Assembly (NCBI GenBank): GCA_002714465.1
Contig: PAXL01000034.1
Coordinates: 1 to 29,504 of the forward strand
Origin: Gemmatimonadota bacterium
GTDB taxonomy: Bacteria > Latescibacterota > UBA2968
Reading direction: 5' to 3'
DNA length: 29,504 nucleotides
The position numbers and the translations under genes are program-made. This document shows positions 1-8,014 of the stretch, piece after piece. The notes under the pieces were generated by a model, which did not search any database, was not told the DNA's origin, and saw only the letters and a program-made list of their open reading frames with translations. Every line of letters starts with the position of its first letter. Position 1 is the stretch's first letter.

Positions 1-23
1 CATCTCGATACGGAACGATACCC

Positions 24-209
24 ATGATCGACATACAGAAACTCAAGGAACTCGTGCGACTGATGGTCGCCAATGAACTCACCGAGATCGATCTTCACGA
101 CAGCGAGGAACAGGTCACGATTCATCGGCCCAGCGTGTACGCATCTCCTCAGGTCACTCAGGCGGCCGCCATCGCGCCGCCTCCGGTCCCGGTTGCCGCC
201 CCCGCCCCC
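24..209 (+). pseudogene. accB: AccB N-terminal fragment (biotin carboxyl carrier protein), truncated
   Basis: The first ~62 codons encode the conserved N-terminal block of the biotin carboxyl carrier subunit of acetyl-CoA carboxylase (MIDIQKLKELVRLMVANELT, then an acidic DLHDSEEQVTIHR stretch), followed by the start of the usual Pro/Ala-rich linker. The biotinyl domain with its MKM lysine motif is missing. From about base 205-212 the frame runs antisense through a PhyH gene on the other strand, and the remaining residues up to the stop at 296 are a shadow of that gene. The start is ATG at 24 with only a weak GGAA upstream. In the family, this subunit carries biotin for fatty-acid synthesis in the cytoplasm and is normally followed by accC, which is absent here. 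The fragment cannot work as BCCP. It marks either a rearrangement or an assembly join. Confidence 0.75.
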
Positions 210-212
210 ACG
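205..212. other. Head-on junction between accB and PhyH fragments
   Basis: The plus-strand accB reading and the minus-strand PhyH reading both lose their family sense within a few bases of each other, inside a C-rich tract. The precise crossover is blurred because the proline/alanine linker of accB and the TPW of PhyH are both GC-rich. A small microhomology would explain either a deletion/inversion endpoint or a metagenomic mis-join. Confidence 0.6.
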
Positions 213-621
213 GCGTCGCTGCTTCCGGGCTCTGCCACTTCATGTAGTCTTGATGCCAGTAGAGAGGCGGCCCAAACCCGGGCTTCGAAAGGATGATAAC
301 AGTCTCGTCCGATGAGAGATTCTCCAGCCCGATCTGGCTGCACGCTTCAACCTGACGCGGCTGATCGAGGATATCTGCCGCGAATGGATCGGGAAACCGG
401 TTGTCCATGGTCGGTGTGGCCTCGGTCCAGCTGCGCTCGGTCTTGACAAAGATATCGCTGCCCTGATATCGCACCTTGTTAGAAACCTGCACACGGTCGA
501 AAATGCCATTGGACCACGCCTTGAGTCTGTCCAATAAATCCGAATCCATCACACAGGGCACGATGGTGAATCCTGACTCTATGAGTTCGTCACGTTTGGT
601 GAGTGCGTGTGCGTTTGTCAC
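208..621 (-). pseudogene. PhyH-family Fe(II)/2OG oxygenase, 3' truncated
   Basis: This is the N-terminal part of a phytanoyl-CoA dioxygenase (PhyH, PF05721) family protein of roughly 138 residues. The start region has the usual 'ESGFTIVPCVM' entry helix and strand, and the iron motif H-x-D is present in YWHQDYM. The distal His and the 2-oxoglutarate-binding Arg are lost because the frame enters the antisense of an accB linker near 205-212, after the residues TPW. I chose GTG at 621 because AAGGA lies 7 nt upstream (629-633); the longer TTG start at 645 has no such site. It is the last gene of the minus-strand run and lies 132 nt downstream of the lyase-PhyH fusion gene. The protein as it stands would not bind iron properly, so it is either a broken gene or half of an assembly chimera. 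The substrate cannot be predicted. Confidence 0.7.
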
Positions 622-753
622 GTGTGAATCCTTTCTGAACACCAAAAACAGGTGGTGGTCGATAACACCCGGCTCTACTCGGGTTTGGATACGCCCAAGA
701 CGTGACAGAGAGAGGGTAAGCCCTACTCACTGGCAGAAACCCGAGAGATTCCA

Positions 754-2922
754 CTAACCGACTCTGAAAGCCCAGCCGTCCCAGATATTTTCGGGCGTCG
801 CTGGCACATCTTCACGGAAGTTCTTGGTATCGACCCACCATTGGCGATTCGGAGCAGGACCGTGAGACAGGTTGAAATAGGACGTAAGTCCGTCTTTCTG
901 GTATTCACACGGCACGATATACCTGACGACGGGTTGGTCGTGCTCTGCGGAATAGTTGATGCCTGGACCGTGCACGAGTCGAGGGTGCCAGAAGACGACG
1001 TCACCGACTTTTCCGTGAAATTGAACGGGCGTAACCCTCCTTAGAATCTCGTCCCTCGCCTTGACGTAGTCGTCTGCAAGATCGTCGTGCAGAGGTCCGT
1101 GGACGGTTCGGTGGTATGGGTGGCTCATGTAATGAGAACCGGGCCAGATCGTGAAGCCTCCACAATGCGGAGGCAATGTGTCCGCGAAAACCATCGCGGA
1201 GAGTTGTGCACCGGTATGGTCTCCGTGCGGTCCAAGCTTAGCATCTCGGTCGGGTGACTTCGGGAAGATGCAGTAGACACCTCGAACGCGATTCGCTCGC
1301 TTAACCGGCCCCCCAATGAACGACTCGACAGTTTGTTGCATACGCGGATTGTTCGCGATTTTGTCCACAAAGAATGGTTGTGTACCGATCGTCCGCGACC
1401 GCATCTTCCAAGAACCGCGCCGGAAAAGCCCGAGGTTGTCCCTATCCTCAGCTGTCCATTCCCCTTGTGGGGCATCGATCCATGTAGTGGGATCGTCTCG
1501 CTTCACCAGATCTCGGGGAACATTCTCCCAGACGTGGTCGACGACACGGGAGAATGTCTCCTTCTCGTCTAAGAGGCCACGTTTGACGAGGAATCCCTTC
1601 TCCTTGAAGAACTCGATCTCGGCTTCTGTAAGTGTTGTCTCCCCGTTCGTGAAATCCGGATCCACCAACGGTTCCGGATCCTTGAAGACGACATCCTTCC
1701 CGATAGGCAATCCGTGCAGACGTTGTCCCTCAAACGGGGGATTAAGCAGGTTGTCTAGCTGTCTCGCCTTCTCCTGATCACCCACACCCGCGAGATCAGC
1801 GTCGATCGGCTCGTAACCCTTGTTCAAATACTGATAGGCTGCAAGACGTAGACAACGGAACGCACGCTCCCACTCGAAAGGCTGAATTTGTGGGAATGTC
1901 CATTCCTGCTCACCTGTCCAATAGGGAAAAAGCCAATCGAGTGCACATTTGATCGATCGCCTATCGTCAGTCTCGAAGTTGATCAGGTCGATCCCCCATT
2001 GCCGGCCGATCTCCGCAAGTTCGAGCAGAAGCGACAGGTTCATGCTCGAGTATCCGAGGGCCTTCGTCCGAGCAAGCTCTCTCGGCTGTTGACCGTCGGG
2101 CTCGATCTGCTGAGCTATCCGACGGTCACCTACGCCCTCGAGCACAACGCGCGCCAGATCCGGCTGCCCCACGAAAAGCGCATAGGTCGACACCTGCACA
2201 TCATACGCGCTCGAGTGGTTATTGCCGTGCCGCGCTTCTGCAACGCCTAGAGGTTGCGTCAGCATCCATTCGAGAAAAGCGTGGAACCAAGCCTGCAGGC
2301 CGTGCATGTCTTCCGTTGACCAATTTTCCGATTCTCGAAGAAAACTGATCGCCGGAAGCATCTCGCGTGCGAATGCCGCCGTCTCAATCAGCCCGAAGTT
2401 CGTGCCATCGGTGATCCCGGGTCTTGCCTGTCCAAACGTGAGATGGGGATTCATCTTCGTTTTGGGATCCAGAAACCACGTTCGTAGCTGCAATGCCGCC
2501 CGCGACGCGTAATCCTCGCGCCCCGTGAATCCATATGCGAATCCGAGGCTCTTCACCGTTGAAACGAGCTTCCCTAGGAGCGGTCGATCTGTCGTCTGGG
2601 CTTCGGGATTGGGTTCCCCATCCCGTCGGATGTAGGGCAGGCCATCTGGCTTATCGGGGTCAGGCCACCAGTAAGCCCCAACGCTCATGTAATCGTGCTT
2701 GTCGCCACTAGGAGGTAAGATCGGCTTGTTAACGATCGTCAGAGGCTCTTGCTTCAGGGCTCGTTCCGCATCCACCAGTAGAGCCTCAAGTGCCTGTCCG
2801 CACGGGCTCTCCTCCCTCTTAGAGGACGAACGTGCTCGGCTGATGTAGTCCGAATCAACCGTGAAAATCGGGTCAGTAGGCGTATAGGGTTTGAGCAGGT
2901 TGGCTTCTTCTTCTGGATACAT
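754..2922 (-). CDS. Fusion protein: alginate-lyase domain + PhyH Fe(II)/2OG oxygenase
   Basis: The 722-residue protein has two enzyme domains. Residues ~60-370 match the alginate lyase family (PF05426, an alpha/alpha toroid): the 'SVGAYWWPDPDKPDGLPYIR' block (80-99), the catalytic-region NNH (234-236) followed by YDVQ, and 'ARTKALGYSSMNL' with a likely catalytic Tyr291. A linker (~375-430) leads to a complete PhyH domain (431-722) with His566-x-Asp568, distal His651 and Arg667 for 2-oxoglutarate. The start is ATG at 2922 because AGGAG (2930-2934) lies 7 nt upstream; the longer frame to 3042 reads non-homologous sequence. No signal peptide or lipobox is visible, unlike most alginate lyases, so a cytoplasmic role on imported oligosaccharides is likely. 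Known families suggest beta-elimination of a uronate glycan plus hydroxylation, but the coupling of the two is inference. An aldo/keto reductase lies upstream in the same direction. Confidence 0.85.
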   Translation of the reverse strand: MYPEEEANLLKPYTPTDPIFTVDSDYISRARSSSKREESPCGQALEALLVDAERALKQEPLTIVNKPILPPSGDKHDYMSVGAYWWPDPDKPDGLPYIRRDGEPNPEAQTTDRPLLGKLVSTVKSLGFAYGFTGREDYASRAALQLRTWFLDPKTKMNPHLTFGQARPGITDGTNFGLIETAAFAREMLPAISFLRESENWSTEDMHGLQAWFHAFLEWMLTQPLGVAEARHGNNHSSAYDVQVSTYALFVGQPDLARVVLEGVGDRRIAQQIEPDGQQPRELARTKALGYSSMNLSLLLELAEIGRQWGIDLINFETDDRRSIKCALDWLFPYWTGEQEWTFPQIQPFEWERAFRCLRLAAYQYLNKGYEPIDADLAGVGDQEKARQLDNLLNPPFEGQRLHGLPIGKDVVFKDPEPLVDPDFTNGETTLTEAEIEFFKEKGFLVKRGLLDEKETFSRVVDHVWENVPRDLVKRDDPTTWIDAPQGEWTAEDRDNLGLFRRGSWKMRSRTIGTQPFFVDKIANNPRMQQTVESFIGGPVKRANRVRGVYCIFPKSPDRDAKLGPHGDHTGAQLSAMVFADTLPPHCGGFTIWPGSHYMSHPYHRTVHGPLHDDLADDYVKARDEILRRVTPVQFHGKVGDVVFWHPRLVHGPGINYSAEHDQPVVRYIVPCEYQKDGLTSYFNLSHGPAPNRQWWVDTKNFREDVPATPENIWDGWAFRVG

Positions 2923-2929
2923 CTGAATA

Positions 2930-2934
2930 CTCCT
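2930..2934 (-). promoter_or_regulatory. Ribosome binding site fixing the fusion gene start
   Basis: AGGAG on the minus strand, 7 nt before the ATG at 2922. It decides for this start over the 40-codon-longer open frame. Confidence 0.7.
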
Positions 2935-3188
2935 GTGGCTGCTGGTCAGGTTGCAACCTATGGTAACGTTGTGGCTGCCCGCCTTCGCTTTGCTGCGGCT
3001 GTATGAACACTGGTTATTCGAGATGACTGGCGCCACTACCAAGCACCACGTTTGATCTTATACGGATGCACACAGGGCGGCCAGTCGCATATTGGCCAAG
3101 AGCCATTCCTCAGGTAGCGTTCACTCCGACCCTTTCGCCATATCGTGTTATCCAGTCCCTGACCAGTCCGGAGGCCAGAAGCACAGGG

Positions 3189-4121
3189 TTACCCTGTCGT
3201 CTGGAACCCGTGCTGATCGCGATGATACTGAGAGTCATAAGTCTGCATGCTCTTATACCATTCGTAGCGGCCGTCGGATGCCTCTTTATAGACACTGCCC
3301 AACAACTCTTGCTGTTCCGCATCCGGCATCTGTGTAAAACCGCGCGCGATGGCGAGGTCCTGCTCAAGGTTTTCCTGGGACTGGATCCCGCAGATAAGCG
3401 TACTGATGGGTTGAGACAGTGCGTAGCGTCGGCATTGTTCGGCAGTCAAACCGAGGTCGTAAACAAACTGCCCGCGGCCGCCCAGCGATTTCATGCCGAT
3501 CACTCCGATCCCTCTTCGGTTGAGCTCAGGTAGTATCTCTTTCTGGAAGCTTCGGTAGTGGGTATCCAGAACCGTGACAGGCATCTGACACGTATCCCAA
3601 TCGAAATCCATCTCCAGCATACGTTTCAGGATGTGTGGGCTCTTGTGTCCCGTGAACCCGATGTGTCGAATCTTACCCGCCTCCTTGGCCGCGGCAGCCG
3701 CCTCGATAGCACCTTCCGCCTGAAAGATCCATTCCGGGTCGTTGTCGTAGTTCACTTCGTGGAATTGCCAGACATCGATCACGTCCGTCCTGAACCGAGC
3801 CAGGCTCTCGTTCAGCTGTGCTTCAGCAGTCAATCGATCGCGCGCACAGACCTTCGTCATCAGAGTAACCTGGTTACGACGACCCACCAACGCCTGACCC
3901 ATACGGCGCTCAGCCTCGCCCTGATGATACTCCCAAGCGTTGTCCATGAACGTCATGCCCGAGTCGATCGCCTCATGGACAAGCCTGACGGTCTCCTGCA
4001 CGCTCATGTCCAGACGCACACTATGTCCCCCGCCAAACCCGACAATCGAAACTTCGAGACCTGTCTTCCCCAGTTCCCTGACCGGGATCCCTGCACTGTT
4101 CCGCTTGATTTCGCTCATCAT
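3189..4121 (-). CDS. Aldo/keto reductase
   Basis: This is a 310-residue NAD(P)H-dependent oxidoreductase with the (beta/alpha)8 aldo/keto reductase fold (PF00248). The opening 'RELGKTGLEVSIVGFGG' and the tetrad Asp60, Tyr65, Lys90 and His121 (in FMDNAWEY, MTK and WQFH) are all present, so it should be catalytically intact. The C-terminal region has the common 'SLGGRG' and CGI-type block that contacts the cofactor. It most resembles the 'predicted oxidoreductase of the aldo/keto reductase family' groups that act on sugars or small aldehydes in the cytoplasm; the substrate is not deducible. The start at 4121 gives MMSE; the second Met is equally possible, with an AGGA about 10 nt upstream. The gene is 60 nt behind the sulfatase and 266 nt before the lyase-PhyH fusion, all in one direction, suggesting a shared catabolic task. 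Confidence 0.9.
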   Translation of the reverse strand: MMSEIKRNSAGIPVRELGKTGLEVSIVGFGGGHSVRLDMSVQETVRLVHEAIDSGMTFMDNAWEYHQGEAERRMGQALVGRRNQVTLMTKVCARDRLTAEAQLNESLARFRTDVIDVWQFHEVNYDNDPEWIFQAEGAIEAAAAAKEAGKIRHIGFTGHKSPHILKRMLEMDFDWDTCQMPVTVLDTHYRSFQKEILPELNRRGIGVIGMKSLGGRGQFVYDLGLTAEQCRRYALSQPISTLICGIQSQENLEQDLAIARGFTQMPDAEQQELLGSVYKEASDGRYEWYKSMQTYDSQYHRDQHGFQTTG

Positions 4122-4181
4122 ACGCTTTCGTCCTAGAGATTATCTTGTTCTCACTGCTACCATATTAGCGCCTGGTTCCGT

Positions 4182-6167
4182 TCAAGCCAGTTCGATTCTC
4201 CTTCTCGTTCTCTCGAACACCCACCGCTTTGCAATCACGTCTCGCTGCGCGTCAAGCATCCCGTCAAACTGATGGGTCTCGATGTGTGGCTTGTGCTCTG
4301 ACCCAAACATACTGCTGTTCGCCTCGGCAGAGCGCAAGACCTCTATCAGTGACTTCAGGGGCCGAAGCTGGTCACGAGTACAATACGAAAGGTAAGCGCC
4401 TGCGCGGAGTCGCGCCCACAGGATTTCGTGCTCCAGACATCGCGTTAAGGCGGCGAGCGCGGCCGATCCTTCTCCCGCACTAACCAGACATTCCGCGGCA
4501 GCCAGACTAACACTGATGGATGCGTCATCGAGGAGGGGAAGCAGACCCTCGACGGTCTGTGTGTCCGTATCGTATGAACGAAGCCCGGTTGCCGCCCAGT
4601 ATCTGACGGCGCTGTCCGGATCCGTCAGCCGGAGTAGCAGCTCCTGTCGTCCATCCTCACCCAACCTGGGCAGATCAGCAGTCTCGAGAATCCGCGGAAA
4701 ATTATCACAACGAAGACCGACCTCTCGACTGACGCCGTTATACTTTGCAGCACGCTCACAAATCTCTGTCTCTTCAAGCAAACCCAAATCATCCGTATCA
4801 ATCATCCATTTGTAGAGTTCCTCTATGAGCTCCTGTTTGATCTCAAAGTGACCTGGATCGTCCGCGAGGTTGTGAATTGATTCAAGATCACCTTGGATGT
4901 CGTAGAGTTCTTCGTGAGGCTTGTGATCTTGCCATACCAGGTACTGTCGGTATTCATCTGGAAACCCCTGCCCTCTGACCATTAAAGGCGGATCATACAT
5001 AAGGAAGACACCATCCGGATCGTGAAGCTTCTGTTCGCCCGGCAAACACGATGTCTCCCAGAAGTCACGCTCGGGAGTCCCATCCTCAGGAATAGGTGAA
5101 AAAAAACCCCCGTCCGGATAGAATGACGCGTAGGGTTGGTGCGGCAAAAAATTTCGGATGTAGCGATACCGGTGGGTTCGGATCGTGCGAATCATTTCGG
5201 GGTTGTTGTCTAGCCTGTCTCGAGCCGAGCAGACATACTCCCTGGATTCGTAATTCGAACCACACAGAGTCCGGCCCTGGACATGCTCTGGGATCGATAT
5301 ACCTGCCAGATGAAGTATTGTCGGTGCGAGATCCATGTGCAGGACAAGATCGTGGATCTTGCTGCCGGGATCGCTCGGTGCGAGATGACGGTACTTCGAC
5401 GGAAACCTGAGAATCAGCGGTATGTGGAGCCCGTCGTCATACGCGTGGATTTTACCACGGGGGTAACCCGACCCGTGATCGGCCCAGAAGGCAACAATCG
5501 TGTCTTCCGACAAACCCTCGGCTTCCAGCTTGTCGAGAATCTCTCCGACTTGCTTGTCAACGTTCGTGATCGCATCGTAGAAAAGTGCCATCCGCTCACG
5601 AAACAGCGGTGTATCCGGAACAAACGACGGAACCGGTGCCTTTTCGGCGTCGTGGAGTTCATCGTCGTCCAGCAAGTTCGATCTCTGACTGCGCGCCTCC
5701 TCCGGTGTAAGCTTGAACACACTGGCGTGCGCACTGCCAAGCTTGAAGCAGGCGAAGAAGGGTCTGTCTTTGGATCGGCTTTCCCAGAAATCGTCTGAAT
5801 CTAGGAACGATTCATACTCCTCCCGCGTGACGTAGAGATTGAGGTCTTGATCCGGCCTTGTGCACGCGTAGCCAGCATCCAAGAGCATCTTAGGAAGCAA
5901 CTCGACTTCTGGCGGCCGGATCACGGCGCTGCGATGGTGATGCGTACCCAACGTCGTCGGATGCATTCCGGTGTAGATGCTCATGCGAGACGGCGAGCAG
6001 ATCGGTCCGACCGTGAAGGCGTTCGTGTACCGGATCCCCTGAGACGCCAGCCGATCAATATTCGGGGTTCTGGAGTAGGTGTCTCCGTAGCACCCGTAGT
6101 TGCGTGCACTCGTGTCGTGGGAGCTGATCCACAGAATGTTCGGTCTGTTCCTAGCGGATCCGCTCAT
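4182..6167 (-). CDS. Sulfatase (S1 family, N-sulfoglucosamine-sulfohydrolase-like) with C-terminal HEAT-like region
   Basis: This is a 661-residue arylsulfatase-fold enzyme (PF00884). The formylglycine signature Cys57-Ser-Pro-Ser-Arg61 followed by MSIYTG is intact, so the Cys-type nucleophile should be matured by an FGE-like enzyme not found in this window. Metal-site residues are Asp18 in 'SSHDTS' and Asp230-His231-Gly; the 'GYPRGK' block (~234-239) resembles the heparan N-sulfatase-like branch, which is my subfamily guess. Residues ~500-610 form short helical pairs rich in Leu/Ala (DPDSAVRYWAATGLR, then DDASISVSLAAAECLV), like PBS-lyase HEAT repeats, an uncommon extension. No signal peptide is seen, so the protein is likely cytoplasmic. 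It overlaps the upstream FAH-family gene by 4 nt (ATGA), so translation is probably coupled. The role is to remove sulfate from a glycan or a sugar derived from one. Confidence 0.9.
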   Translation of the reverse strand: MSGSARNRPNILWISSHDTSARNYGCYGDTYSRTPNIDRLASQGIRYTNAFTVGPICSPSRMSIYTGMHPTTLGTHHHRSAVIRPPEVELLPKMLLDAGYACTRPDQDLNLYVTREEYESFLDSDDFWESRSKDRPFFACFKLGSAHASVFKLTPEEARSQRSNLLDDDELHDAEKAPVPSFVPDTPLFRERMALFYDAITNVDKQVGEILDKLEAEGLSEDTIVAFWADHGSGYPRGKIHAYDDGLHIPLILRFPSKYRHLAPSDPGSKIHDLVLHMDLAPTILHLAGISIPEHVQGRTLCGSNYESREYVCSARDRLDNNPEMIRTIRTHRYRYIRNFLPHQPYASFYPDGGFFSPIPEDGTPERDFWETSCLPGEQKLHDPDGVFLMYDPPLMVRGQGFPDEYRQYLVWQDHKPHEELYDIQGDLESIHNLADDPGHFEIKQELIEELYKWMIDTDDLGLLEETEICERAAKYNGVSREVGLRCDNFPRILETADLPRLGEDGRQELLLRLTDPDSAVRYWAATGLRSYDTDTQTVEGLLPLLDDASISVSLAAAECLVSAGEGSAALAALTRCLEHEILWARLRAGAYLSYCTRDQLRPLKSLIEVLRSAEANSSMFGSEHKPHIETHQFDGMLDAQRDVIAKRWVFERTRRRIELA

Positions 6168-7093
6168 CCGTCTGCGTATTTGCCCGTCAGTTGAGGTGTC
6201 GCACCCTGTTCTCCCAAATCGGCGCGCTCCGCTCGAGTCTCACGTTTCCAGGTCCGGTTGAGCGCATCCTCTACCTTGAACGTCAGTCGTCCGAGTCCTT
6301 CGATCTCCTGCTCCACAACATCACCGTTCTGAAGCGGGTGGAGCTGCCCGTGGTTCACACCCACTGCGATCACGTCGCCCGCATCGAGTGTCGAGTTGGC
6401 CGTTACGAAAGCGACCGTTTCTGCGATCGTGTAGGCCATGTCATCGGTGTTGTAGTCGTGGGTCACCTTTCCGTTGTTCCATTGCTTGACGTGCAACTTA
6501 TGCGGATTCTCAATCTCATCCGCTGTCACGATGTAAGGCCCAATTGGCGCGAAGGTGTCCTTGCACTTCATGAAGTACGGCAGCCCCATACCGGCAGCCA
6601 GACCCCTAGCGGATCCATCACAGAAGTTCAGGTAGCCGAAGACATAGTCCATCGCTTCTTCGACCTTCACCTTAGTCGCCCGCTTCGAGATGACCAGAGC
6701 CATCTCTGCCTCTCCTTCGAAGATCGATGCTGGCACATCGGGCAATTGCATGGTGTCCCCATCACCGATCATCGCATATGAGCTTTTGAAAAACGCCGTT
6801 TGCGCCGGCTTCTCCGGCAGCGTTCCGAACTCCATGTAATTTCCGGCCATACACACGACCGATGTCGGCTGGGGCGTCGGGGCACGCAACCTCACGCATT
6901 CAAGATCGATGGCATCTGAACTCTCAATCGCAGACTGAAACTGCGGTTTGTAATCGGCCCATTGAGAAATGACCGTAATCAGAATCAGCTGAGGAGGGAA
7001 CCCGTCGACGTTCTCGACGAGTGAATCAAGAGCAACGACACCATCGTTGGTAACAGCGCAGAGTCGGAAATCATCGAAGAAGGTCAGCTTCAT
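6164..7093 (-). CDS. Fumarylacetoacetate hydrolase (FAH) family protein
   Basis: This 309-residue protein contains the FAH catalytic domain (PF01557). The metal ligands are visible as Glu128-x-Glu130 in 'FEGEAEMALVI' and Asp159 in 'NFCDGSARG'. Family members hydrolyse or decarboxylate beta-diketo or 2-oxo acids, for example fumarylpyruvate, acylpyruvates, or 2,4-diketo-3-deoxy-sugar acids in the non-phosphorylative L-fucose and L-rhamnose routes. The neighbours (SDR, sugar isomerase-like, sulfatase) favour a sugar-acid substrate, but this is inference. The start at 7093 has GGAG 7 nt upstream. The stop overlaps the sulfatase start by ATGA, and 41 nt separate it from the upstream TIM-barrel gene. 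The N-terminal ~70 residues are the variable lid region seen in many FAH proteins. Confidence 0.88.
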   Translation of the reverse strand: MKLTFFDDFRLCAVTNDGVVALDSLVENVDGFPPQLILITVISQWADYKPQFQSAIESSDAIDLECVRLRAPTPQPTSVVCMAGNYMEFGTLPEKPAQTAFFKSSYAMIGDGDTMQLPDVPASIFEGEAEMALVISKRATKVKVEEAMDYVFGYLNFCDGSARGLAAGMGLPYFMKCKDTFAPIGPYIVTADEIENPHKLHVKQWNNGKVTHDYNTDDMAYTIAETVAFVTANSTLDAGDVIAVGVNHGQLHPLQNGDVVEQEIEGLGRLTFKVEDALNRTWKRETRAERADLGEQGATPQLTGKYADG

Positions 7094-7134
7094 AGTTTTG
7101 CTCCATTGGGCAAAGAGTAATGTTCGTAGGCAGG

Positions 7135-7992
7135 CTAGCTCTTCTTTACTGAATACCCGGCAGCTTCGAGAAGTTCAGCGATCCGATTGACTGCCTTGAT
7201 GTAATTCTCGCGACCCGAGACATGGAACTGCTCTGAGTGCAGTAGGTGCGGCTCCGCCGTGATGCAGCCTGAGTAGCCCATCTCGCGCAGGCGCTTGAAG
7301 ATCTCAGGATAGTCGCACTTCCCGTCACCCGCGATGCAGTATGTGCTCGTATCGCCCGGTTCCTTGATGTCTTTCACGTGAACGTTGACGACGTAGTCCT
7401 TAAGTGTCTCGAAAATGTCGATACCAACTTCTCCATGCGCTCCAAAGTTGCCGGGATCGAAATTAAGTCGAAAGTTCGGCGAATCAACCTCCTGAAGCGC
7501 CTTCAGAACCTGCGGTAGCGTGCAGACAGCAGAGGTTCGGTTGGGTGGATTTTCGAGAATCAGGGTCTTTCCCCCAGCCTCCGCGATCTCGGCCATCGCC
7601 CGATACATATCGGTCGCGACAGTGAACCAATCGGTACCTGCCTCTCCCTTCCTGTAGCCCATCGTCCTCAGAAAAGAGGTCCCGATGTAGTCGGCTCTCT
7701 GAACGGCGCGCGTAATATGCGAGATGTTTTCCTTACGTAGGGCTTCGTCGGGGAGTGCGCGTCCGACCTGACCCAAATAGGTCGTGACTTCGAAGCCTCT
7801 CTCTTTGACCCGATCCGCCACTCGCAGGAATGTGTCATCATCCATCTGGTCAACCATCTCTCCGTAAGCAGCGCGAAGCTCGATGAACTTGATCCCAAGC
7901 ACATCGAGTACATCTAGGCCCTCATCCAAGTCCCACGATGGGCTAGGCTCGTCGTTCACCCCTGCAAGACGCACTGTTGATGAATCACTCAT
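7135..7992 (-). CDS. Sugar phosphate isomerase/epimerase-like TIM-barrel protein
   Basis: This 285-residue protein is of the xylose-isomerase-like TIM-barrel family (AP endonuclease family 2, PF01261). The divalent-metal ligands typical of the family can be placed at Glu147 (LILENPPN), Asp179 (NFDPGNF), His205 (VNVHVKD) and Glu247 (TAEPHL). Members isomerise or epimerise keto sugars, inositols or sugar acids, sometimes acting as dehydratases or lyases; the exact reaction cannot be read here. I chose ATG at 7992 (MSDSS), with GGAAG 7 nt upstream; the longer frame to 8037 would overlap the SDR gene end. The gap to the SDR is 22 nt, so the two are probably co-transcribed. Confidence 0.85.
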   Translation of the reverse strand: MSDSSTVRLAGVNDEPSPSWDLDEGLDVLDVLGIKFIELRAAYGEMVDQMDDDTFLRVADRVKERGFEVTTYLGQVGRALPDEALRKENISHITRAVQRADYIGTSFLRTMGYRKGEAGTDWFTVATDMYRAMAEIAEAGGKTLILENPPNRTSAVCTLPQVLKALQEVDSPNFRLNFDPGNFGAHGEVGIDIFETLKDYVVNVHVKDIKEPGDTSTYCIAGDGKCDYPEIFKRLREMGYSGCITAEPHLLHSEQFHVSGRENYIKAVNRIAELLEAAGYSVKKS

Positions 7993-8014
7993 CTTGGTTC
8001 TTCCCATTTCTCGA

